64,000 nt of DNA from Siphonodentalium dalli (lineage: Eukaryota > Mollusca > Scaphopoda > Gadilida > Siphonodentaliidae). Within the stretch, counting starts at the first letter, position 1, and every line of letters begins with the position of its first letter. The notes under the pieces were generated by a model, which had not been told where the DNA came from, ran no database searches, and saw only the letters and a program-made list of their open reading frames with translations. The stretch lies in contig CP136067.1 of NCBI GenBank assembly GCA_032622095.1, positions 123,349,030-123,413,029 on the forward strand, read 5' to 3'. This document shows, piece by piece, positions 27,801-39,800 of the stretch. A program made the translations under genes and the position numbers.

Positions 27801-30800
27801 TACAAACGAAAAGATATATATAGTGATCTTGGACTACATAGAAAGTCTAGAATGACTTATTCTGCCGTATCTGAATAAGTATTATGTACCTCAATACATG
27901 CCAGCCATAACAACTTCAAATATTAAACCATCGACGTATATTGTGTAGATCGATGATTAAACCAGCATACACATCGCCAATACGCACCATATTTCTTTCC
28001 GGTTTGCATTCCCGAAATTGTAAATCTCAGAATTGTTTACTGTTTAGCGTTTACCTTTTCGAATTGATAAATACCGAAATATTTTAACACATTTGACTCC
28101 ATAAACTTGGGGTATGGGCACCTTGTGGTGACAATATACCTGGTAGTTATCGTTGCCTAGTGTCTGTTTTTGAATACCAACACATACACCATTGTATGTC
28201 TATCATATTCGGTGTTTGAGACATAACTAATTTCTGTTTTCTAGTTTCCTATTTTCGTGTTATCATTTGACCGCATGGTAAATCGTAATAAAATGGTTCA
28301 ACGCGGGCCTTTTTTCCAGACGCGGCTATGCCCGAGAATCAAAACCCTTTTTTTTTGGGCTTATTTTGTAGGTTTAGTGCCAGGGAATCTTACATTTTTC
28401 ATGGGCATCAAAATTATTACTATGATTACTTGGTGATAGTTTTGAGTTATTTTTTTTTTTTTTTTTTTGGGCCGATTTTACAGACCGTAAATTAGGGCCG
28501 ATAAGATCGCCTCTGGCACTGAAAGGGTTAACTCCGCCCCTATCTATACATGTAGGTTGTCCTACACTGATGTGTGTTTTAAAGACCATTAAAATGTATC
28601 ATATCTTATCTTGGATCTATGTTGAAATGGCACAAGGCTTGAAATGGCATGGAACAGATGGGCTATTGGTGGAGGAAGATTATACAAGAGAAGCAGTTGT
28701 ATCTGTTGAATGGATTAAGCGCAGACTGTTAAGGTATTGTGGAGGGAGATCATTCTATGTTCAGCTTCGAAAGTGTGTACAACAATAATGAATATGATAA
28801 AATTTGAAAGTGAAAGATATGTTAATTAACACTGCAATCTCAATGTCAATCAATTTATAACACAAAGTCGACAAGGTCTTTGGAAGAAAGTTTTTGAAAT
28901 TATTACTTACCTGACTCTCAAAATGGAACGACAGAGCTGAAAGATAAAAACATCTAAATTTAAAAACCTGTGAGTTATATACTGGACAGATAACATGTTG
29001 TTTTTTATGCTTGCAATGAAGGTTGACAATAGGTAAAGGCTGAAATTGCTTTAAACATTCTCTAAGTCTGTTGACTAGATAATACGGTGCGTGACAAAAA
29101 ACCTAAAATGAACAAGAGGTGTGCACTCGCGTGGCAAATTCAACCCGCATTATCCGTAAACCCAACAAAAAAGATTTTTAACTTTAAAGAAAATTTGGAT
29201 TAATAATATCGATATGGTGTCGCAGGAAGCTTGTACAGAAAAAAATATTCAAATTAGGTTCATATTTGTTTGAATGAATGCAGAAACCCAAAAAAGGGTA
29301 GAAAATAAAACGCAACTTAACTGTGGTAAAAATCATTGTTCCGAACCCATATTCGAAGAAACTTCCGGAAAATATCCTAACTTGATAGCATTCACACAAA
29401 AAAAATCCCAAAATTTTCTAAGTCAAAATAAGTCGAAAATGAAGTGTAATGTTAGGAAAAACAGTCCGAGCCAACCCTGAGCCACATCATGTAGAGAGGG
29501 TGTTGTGAGAAGCATGTATACAAAAAATTATTGAAATCGGTTCATATTTGTTAAAGTTATTAAGTCGGACAGAATTTTCTAAGTCAAAATAAGTCGAAAA
29601 GTAAGGCGTAACTTAAAAAAAGAAAGTCGGACCGCACCACAATTAGCATCATGCGGAGAGGCGGTCCTAAGGAGATTGCAAACAAAAAATTATTGAAATC
29701 GGTTCATAGTTGTTCGAGTTATGAGGTCGGACGGCGGACGGACACGCGGAGGGAGAAAGTGTGACGGACAGACTGTGAAAGTGTGACGGACAGACGCAGT
29801 CAATCCAGTATACCCCCCATTTTCTTCGAAAGTGGGGGTATAATAAAAACTTTAGTGTGAGCCTATATCAGAAGAACACATAAACTTCTGAATTTATTAT
29901 CCGATTCAGTTCTAAGTACATTGAAATGTTCTCTTTTTATGTGAAGGAATGTTCATATAGTATGAGCAGATGACACAGGCAAAGAAATGCGCTATGGACT
30001 ATGACGAATAGTATGCTACTATGCAACACATTATATTTAACATACCTGAGAGACCCCACCATGTCGGACATCTGCTTGTAAGCTTGACCACACCCGAGGC
30101 AAACATCAGTCGAAAGAGCAGCCATTTTATAAGCCACAGTGTGATGTAGTCGTGATTGTGGGATGGAAGTCCTTTGTGGAAGAACACAAAGCAGAACGGT
30201 GCCGCCAAGATTGTGAGAAAACCAGCTTCCAACAGTAATATATCCCTGGAAAAAGTGTCAACGTATCAAATGTAACACATCAAGATGGTGAGAAAACCAG
30301 CTTCCAACAGTAATATATCCCTGGAAAAAGTGTCAACGTATCAGTCCTTCGAATTTGGAAAACGTAGGTGCGCGATATATCGCTCGGAGCTTTTGGGATT
30401 TGCGCGCGCCTTTTTTGAGGGAGAACAATTCAAATTATCATCGATGAAATGATTACTGAATAAATACAAACTCAAGTATAATGATACACACGTATAATTC
30501 CAAGTGTGGCAACAGAAACAGAAATAAAAACATGTTTATATTATACAATAGTCCACATGATAATAACATCAACAATCCCGGTGAATCTGATCATGGTAAT
30601 TAGTCGACTTCCGCCTCTGAGAGCGCATGCTCATCAGACTCGATTAAAGCTTCAAACTCGGAAGTGGAATCCGAATCGCTACCGGAATCAGATTGCCAGG
30701 GAGCAAACTACTTTTAAAATTTTGATTAGTATATAGCTAGTCAATTATTGTAATTGAATAGCATCCATTCCGAATTGAATAGCTATTTTTATGGGCCTAA

Positions 30801-33800
30801 TATCTCGGTGAATTAAAAGTAATAATGTCACACCTGTGAATTACGTCCCAGTGAGCACACGCGACAGCTTGTCTGGGACTAATTTGTCACATATTATCTT
30901 TAGAATTAGCGCTTTTAAGATTGCACACTTTTGCCCTTTTAGGCAGTGTCACCATCACTATCCGACATGAATGATGATACAGTATAAACCCTAATCTAAT
31001 ATTCAAATGAATCGGCGAATGCCGCATGCCGAAACATCAAACGAGGCCGCCAATGAATTGACACGCTTTTTGCGGGAACTCGCACGTGCAGCAGTTGTGA
31101 TGAGGTGTCACCCCAATCATTGAGTGCGAAAGACGCCGCTTTGATCTTTGTTACCAGGTTCGTAATCAACGTCATCCCTGCTGAGAAAGATACATGGTGA
31201 ATAGTCTTGTCGGCGTTTAACCATTGCTGTGTTGTTTGTTAAAATCTCGTTCACTGGTTGCAATTTCCGAGGCGCGCATTTGAAATTTTCGGCGTACGCA
31301 TTTAATAACTCGCTGGTTTTTAGATCCGCGCGCGCCAAGGCGCGCAAGCGCAATTGCGCGCCTCAAAATCGAAGGACTGGTATCAAATGTAACACACCAA
31401 GATGGTGAGAAAACCAGCTTCCAACAGTAATATATCCCTGGAAAAAGTGTCAACGTATCAAATGTAACACACCAAGATGGTGAAAAAACCAGCTTCCAAC
31501 AGTAATATATCCCTGGAAAAATTGTCAACGTATCAAATGTAACACACCAAAATGGTGAGAAAACCAGCTTCCAACAGTAATATATCCCTGGAAAAAGTGT
31601 CAACGTATCAAATGTAACACACCAAGATGGTGAGAAAACCAGCTTCCAACGGTAATATATCCCTGGAAAAATTGTCATCGTATCAAATGTAACACACCAA
31701 AATGGTGAGAAAACCAGCTTCCAACGGTAATATATCCCTGGAAAAAGTGTCAACGTATCAACTGTAACACACCAAGATGGTGAGAAAACCAGCTTCCAAC
31801 GGTGACAGGGAACCTTTTAAAGTCGAAAAAGTAACACTGGGAATATATTTCTTAGTGATTATCTGTTCCTTAATAGTGTACTTCACTAAATGTGAAGGTC
31901 CCAACTCGAAATTGAATGTTTTTCTGTGACTTTTGAGAGCCGATATCGCAGTAAACTTTCAACTAATTACCCAGGTATTTAATGCTGCACCAGCTCAGCT
32001 CCCATCATGGAAGGGTTAATAATCCCCAAGATCATTTAATATTTGGTACTTACCATTGAAACCACAGAAATGTCTGACCAACCTGCAAAACAAAAAGTTA
32101 CATGTATATGCAGAACCAAAAAATGGCTTATTTTCTGTCAATCACTTTGGAAATGTCGCTGTGATGTTTGCCTCGCCTTTCTTTAATTTTTTAAAGATAT
32201 GGATGGCCTTAGCGGTATTGCTGTTTAAAAAGACACACCTGTTAAAACTGCGATAAAAAGAAGAATATTAAAGTATAGGCAGATTTGTTCTTATTACCAA
32301 TCATAAATAGCATTTTAATGTAAAGATCAACTGCCTTGTCACAGGTGTATCTCCCACATAATAAAACAAATAGGGAATGATAAACGAAGATTATTTTATT
32401 TGTTGGCTGATGCTGACCACTACAGTAATGCCCTAAATAATTGACTCCTTAACCACTGCAGAATTATGGGTAATTTTTCAGGATTTTGTCAGAAATATGG
32501 TTTGTTGCCATTCATCGGAAAGCTCTCACTGAGACCTTTCCGATGAATGGCAACAAGCCATATTTCCGACTAAATCCTGAAAAATTACCCTTAGTTCTGC
32601 CGTGGTTAAGGAGTCGATTATTTAGGGCATTATTATAGTTAAGAAAAATTCGGGCGGCTCAAGGTAGGTTAGGAATATTTCATAGTATATAAATGTTTTC
32701 ATGAATGTGGTGAATTCGGACATACCGGTAGAATAAATGTCAGAATTTAAATTATGAACAGTTCCTCTAAGTGTCCCCACTCATTCTGGGACCTCATTTT
32801 GCTTAGGTCTTATCTGCTCTGGAAAGTATCTTTATTGTCAAATTAAAATGTTTTTTAGTTTCTTTAGAAACTTATTGAGAAGTTTATTTTTTAGTTTAGT
32901 TTCTCTATATCCCTAAATTGGCAGATGACACAATGCATAATCATGGTGCCCAATTGATGAACATCACCATCTCCACCATCTGGGAACTTAAACCTGTGTC
33001 TAGGTCTCCAATAGCAGATGAGGCCATGTAGAATGAGGTCCACATAGGATGAATTAGGTGATGCTAGCCAACTGTGTGGGGTAGCATCACTAAATTCACC
33101 TTCTGGGGGACCTCGTTCTGAAAATAACCAGTCCGATATTTTGAGGCCTGGAAACATACCTGATATAGAGAGAGGTAGAACATCCACAAGAGAGCAAAGG
33201 TGAGTGTATCCCTAAATCTGTACGATACCACTGCAAAGAACGACAGCAGTATACCAGCAATACAGATCAGGTCCATAGCCGTCTGTGTATCGAGGCCGAG
33301 CTTCGGTGTCAACTTCAGCAGAGTCGGCTGGCCATCAAATAAATCTGACCAGGTTTTGGCTTCTGTGGAATAAACACAAGTCATTGTGTCAACTCTGTGA
33401 TAACTGCATATCCCAGATGGGTAGTTACTTGATTCAAAATTGTAATTATAGATGTTTAGCCAAGTGAGAGGTTTGCAAACACACGGTTAGCAATTACGAC
33501 TACAGTTACGGGACTACATGTATGACACCAAGTTATTTAACCCTTTGAGTGCCAGGTCGATTTTTGTGTCAACCCATATACCCTGTGCCAATGCATTCTC
33601 TTATATATGCGAGTCGACCATAGGTCCGAATATAATAGAATATTATTGTAAATTTTACAATGATGAATAGCTAAATATAGTCATATCTGCTAACTGTGAT
33701 CTAACTAATCTATTTTGATTCGATTAGACAGCTAACTGTGATCTAACTAATCTATTTTGATTTGATTAGAATCGTTCGTCTTATTCGGTTCGAATTTTAC

Positions 33801-36800
33801 TATACATGTATCTATCCATCAGGTAGTTTGCCGTTATTTCTACCCCAATGCTTTATGTGCAAAGAGACTTCACAATACTAATCAACAATCACACATACAG
33901 ATATAACATTGTCACAAGTAATCTATATAAATGGATGACCTTTTATCTGTCAAAATGTCAGATATAGGCCTGAGTCCACTATGACTGCAGGGTTCCAGTA
34001 CTTGCATGTGACATAGAATTTACTTACATCAATCGTCAAGTCTATATTAAGCAATTATTTCATGTGTCTTTTGGGAACAGTCAAAATTGTTGTCCCGAGG
34101 TATCAATAATAACTATCGAACTGTTGCCGAAGGCAACAGATCGATAGTCATTCCTGATACCGAGGGACAACAATTTTGCCTGTTCCTAAAAGACACATGA
34201 AATAATTGCTTTGTTACCCAATACATTTACTTATATATAATCAGGTCATTGCTAATTAATCACACTCTTTATTAGTGTTATTTCGAATTATGAGAACTGC
34301 GGAAATCCGGTATAATTAAAAAACGAAACCGGAAATTGCAAACCATGTAACAGTTCGTTCGGGCCAGTCAACAGTTCGCTCGGAGCCAGTCAACAGTTCG
34401 CTCGGGTCAGGCAACAGTTCACTCGTGACGTCACGAAAGCTGACCGTGATTGCAAACCGGGCAACAGTTAATTCAGGGCGGGCAACAGTTCGTTGTGGCG
34501 TTACGAACGCGAATTTGGGGTTAACCAGTTAATTCTAAATCCCAATGATTTACGAAGTAAAACTCTACTATTGGGTAACAATACATATTGTCGATACCTA
34601 CATGTAGCTGCTGTCAGATACAGATTTTAATAGATAATTATCACTTATACAATTATTACTGTAGTAGCTAATATCTATTGGTAGGCCTGTGATGTCTTCC
34701 ATGAATAATTGACATTTTCTGTAGTGCACTCATCTAAGTGTCTAACAAAAATCATGAAATTTTATCCTCATAACAGCCCTTTAAAGGGACACTTTGATTA
34801 TTGCGACATAACCAAGATGCGGGCCCCGTTGGTTCAGAGTGCCCGGATGAAGATAATTAATCGAGTGTGCTTCTCACAGTACGAGTTAACTGCATGGCCT
34901 CCTAATAGCTATAGCCTGATACCGGAGTACGATGCGTATGTCTCTTTGGAAAGCAGACGAAATTCCTAAACGATATACATCTGTTAGGAATTTCATCGGC
35001 TTTTCAAAGAGACAGGCTATTTGGCCATGCGTTTGTCACAACAGACCTGTTTCTTGCGTGCATGCATAATTCGTGTTTTATTGATAGTAATGATGAAAAG
35101 AGTAATGGCTTGTATTAATCGAATAATATAAATGAAGTTAGTTTGCCGCATCGTAATCAGGATGGACTTTATTTTACCTGCAGCTACGGACTGTTCATTC
35201 TTGAAAGTGCAGCCTATACTCGTATAGTAAAACTCGAAATTATGCTTTCACGATTCATATCAAGGCGACGTCCAGTCGCGGGATGTTGGTCAGTTTCTGT
35301 GCCGAGGCTAGGGACGTACACTAGCGATGGCGGGGTTGTTGACGGGGTGTCACGCGTGCAAATATATACATGTAGTGACATTAGCACTAACCTTTACTAA
35401 TAAAAATAAATTGAGTTCGTGTGTCTGTCCGGAAAAAGGCGACAAAACGACTTAACCCCTCTGAAAATGTGGACATAGGGTCATATCATGCACGTAACCC
35501 GGGGATTAAGGGCGCTAATAATGTTTATGACTTTGGCTATATATAGGCGATCAAACGGAGTGGCAGATCGGCAGATTAAAAAAAAAAATCGAAATGTTTT
35601 TGAATTTGGGAATAGATTTTTACAATTTGTTTTGCTTCATCCTATTTTATGGATGTTAGTGTTGAAGACTATTATAATATTTAAGGAAGGGGCAGTCCTG
35701 TCAACAAATTTGGTATTTTGAAAAAAAATTGATTTTGAAGCCATTTTCACCAAGCTTGGTGTTATTTCTTTAAAATGGGGAATTTGACCCTAAAAATAAT
35801 ATAATAAAAAACAAATTCCCAGACCCCTGTGTCTTATATATATGTACTTTTAGTATTATGACCAATTTGTGCCAGGGGCCAGTGGTAGTACTATTCATGT
35901 GTGTTTCCGAATACGTTGTTCGAATAAATAGGATTATCATTATTTGTGGCTGAGACATGAGAAGCTGCATAATTTGATAAATAAAACGCTATTTCAGTAT
36001 GCATTTTAGCTCAAGCTGCTGAACATGAAAATTCAAGTTGAGATATTGCCAATTTTCCATGGGTTGGTATCCAATTTTGTCGCTTTCGGCGCGTTACTAA
36101 TGGCGCACTTTTTGTCGCTTTCTGCGCGTCGAAACATGCGCTAATATCGCACATTTTGTTGTTTTCGGTGGCGGCATCTAGCCCGTATACTATATATAGA
36201 TTGAAATTTGAGATATATGTTTCCTAATGGCGCCGAAAGCGTCATTAGGAAATGGCCCTAATAGTATTCCATACCAATGATATTCCAACCCGGGGATTAA
36301 GGGCGCTGATAATATTTATAACTGTTGCTATATATAGGCCATCAAACGGACGGGCAGATCGGCAGATTTTTAAAAAATCAATCATTTTTTTGAATTTGGG
36401 AATGGTTTTTTAAAACTTGTTTTGCTTTATCCCATTTTATGGATGTTAGTTTTAAAGACTATTATACTATTTAAGGAAGGGGCAGTCCTGTCAACACATT
36501 TGGTATTTTGAAAAAATTGTGATTTTGAAGCCATTTTCACCAAGCTTGGTGTTATTTCTTTAAAGTGGGGAATGTGACCCTAAAAATAATATAATAAAAA
36601 AAAATTCCGGACCCCCAGGGACCCCTGTGTCTGATATATATGTACTTTTAGTATTATGACCATTTTGTGCCAGGGACCGGTGGTTGTACTATTCATTTGT
36701 GTTTCCGAATACGTTGTTCGAATAAATAGGATTATCATTATTTATGGCTGAGACATGAGAAGCTGCATAATTTGATATGTAAGACGCTATTTCAGCATGC

Positions 36801-39800
36801 ATTTTAGCTCAAGCTGCTGAATATGAAAATTCAAGTTGAGATATTGCCAATTTGCCATGGTTTGGTATACCCATCGCCAATCACTGTGGTTTGCGAACAT
36901 AAGTACGTCCGTCGACAATTTCCATTGGCATAGGCTACAGGTTGTAACTTTGGTCGGATCATTGTGAAATTTGCCATGACTGTTGACATTGGTAACATGT
37001 AGATTGGGAACGCGTCATTTTGTGGGCCAGTCGGCAAAAACATGCATCATATATCTGAAATTTCAATCTATATAGTATACGGTCTAGATTCCGCCATGCA
37101 CCGTAACGACGCACATTTTGTCGCTTTCGGCGCGTTACTAATGGCACATTCTTTGTGTCTGGCGAATTACAATTCATGCTAATGGCAGACATTTGTCATG
37201 ACATTTGGAACTTATTCCCTTCCCTATATATATATTCCTTATTTTCAAAAATGTCGCTTTCGGCTGACTTGGCGGCATGGGTGTGTGGCCCGTCCCAAAT
37301 ACCACATAGAAACACCCCGACCTCCACCCATCACCCAAAGTTTGGTCGGAATGGCTATCGGTTGAACAATTTAGGTTTAGAGGGTGTCAGGTTGGACATT
37401 TCAGTTGGAAATGTTTGAGGTACCAATTCAACTGGGGGGGGGGGGGGGGGGGGGGGGGTGCAAAGTAGTATTTCGAGAACATTTGACTTTGGTCTGGTTC
37501 AAGGTACGTACATTTGAAAATGTCAAGGTGGACAAACCCAAGTTTCCCAACCACCCACCAATGGGGACCATCTACATGTAGCCACCTCCCCGGTTATAAG
37601 GTATAAGACACATTGGCTACATGGATGCGACTAGAGATCTCCATTGTGGGGGGGGGGGGGGGGGGGGGGTCTCCAACGATAACTTACTATTATTATCACA
37701 GCTCTCAGTTAGTGGCCAAGACATAAATGCTATTCTCTCCAGTCAATTATTTACCAGATCGACATACTTCTAAGTTAGGAATGAAATAGACAAGACAAGA
37801 GAAAAATGTAATCCTGTCCATTTTGGTCAATACATGTAGGCGATCACTACCATAAATATGGTAATATAATTTTTTGCCTCAAGGCGACATATCATATTTC
37901 TGAATGCCATGATACATGTAACTAAATATGAAATGTTCCAGATACCATAAAATCTCTTACAGGTACCGGTACTTAATCCGATCAGAGGGTCCCCATATAA
38001 TCACATTCCAACAACAATTTTTTTTGAAATGACGCTTCAGTTATCAGAATCTAATAATTGCCCAAAAATAATGAAAATCACCATCAACTATAGTATAAAA
38101 TTGCACAAAACCTGTTATTTATCAACATTTTGTTCAACGAAATTTTACAGGTTTGTCAAATATCTGACACAAAAAGCCACTTGATTTTAGAGTTATCCAT
38201 CTTTGCCCGCAATTTGGTCAATGAAATTCTTCTCGATGACTTTCTATTTTGCCGGTTTGTCAAATATCTGACACAAAAAGCCACTTGATTTTAGAGTTAT
38301 CCATCTTTGCCCGCAATTTGGTAAATGAAATTCTTCTCGTTGACTGTCTATTGGACTGTACTATTCAGAATGAACATTCAATGACCTTTTACGGCATCAG
38401 CGTTGACTGCATTTCAGCATTGAAGGGCTGAGGAGTCCAGAATAGAACTATAATCATCATATTTTGCAATAATCATTACATTGTTTGCATTCTTCCATTG
38501 TCAAGCAGTGCTATTCACTTATTCGAGTCAATGTCCATGATAATAACAGTTGAATACGGCATAGCCTGATATGCCACACTCAGTGACTCACACACAGTGT
38601 CTGTGACCAGTCCAGTGTTATTTCAGTCATGAACGTAGTGCGTATCCTTCTACGCTGGAAGCAGCAATCTGCGAAAGCGGTCATGTTGACCAACTTCACC
38701 AAGTCCAGTGTGGGATATTCGGATTGGTCCCGTCACTTCACATGATATTTTCTGATAATTAAGTGATATTTCTAACACCCAAACGGGTTAAAACAGTCTA
38801 TATCTAATCCGTTGTGTACACGAAAGAATGAGATACACATTTTCTGCGAATAATGTACGAAACAAGCAGATATGACAGATGAAAAAACTGACACATAAAA
38901 AATCGGAAATTCCACACCGGAAGTTCCGCGTGCGCATTGAATTCGAATGTGCAGGGTGGCGAATACGGACTGTGAAATAACGTACTCTAACTCTGGGAAA
39001 AATTTATCCCCAATTTCATGCATAAGAATGTTTAAACATTAACATAACATCTTCGACTTCTTTTAATTTGTTTTCATGAAAAGGAATGATAAAAGGCACA
39101 ATAAACATATCTAGAACGACAAATAAATCCAAATTAGTCAAACTTCGGCCAGGCAAGCGAGGTACAAAAATGTATGAATCTGAGTACGAAAGTCGGAGTG
39201 TTCCTCTATCGTATTGCAATAATCGCCAACCCTATTAGGATATAAAAGAGCTATGCAGGGGGATAACTCGGGAAAAAAAATTATTGTAGCGGAAAAAGTC
39301 TCATTGTAGAGCTTTAAGTAATGATTTCTGAATACTATACCTTTTCCAACAACAAGCCTGGCTGGAAGTAAGCCATTGTCACCATAGAGCCCTGAAATGT
39401 AGTAAATTAATAACGGTTATCACAGATATATCAATGTTTTTACCCTGTGCCAATGCATTCTCTTATATATGCGAGTCGACCATAGGTCGCCTCGCATATA
39501 TAAGAGAATGCATTGGCCTAACAATTTTTTACAATTTTAATAATTTTTTCTTGTATTCTTTAACAATTTTATAATTTCACACATACAGAGCCCCAGACAA
39601 ACATGAGCAGACGACATTCTTCTATATGCTTCTATATATGTGTGGGGCTCCCTGCAGGGTAATGGATGTTTTTTATTTTATGTCCTAAAAATTGTAAGAA
39701 ACATTTATTTAAAAAAAATGATAAAAATTGTTAGGCCAATGCATTCTCTTATATATGCGAGGCGACCTATGGTCGACTCGCATATATATGAGAATGCATT

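Noticed and set aside
31217-31753. 178-codon minus-strand open frame with a 25-residue repeat
   Set aside because: The frame stays open only because the 75-bp unit is a multiple of three. It is shifted by one base from the LMF2 exon 5 frame and has no start context or family resemblance.
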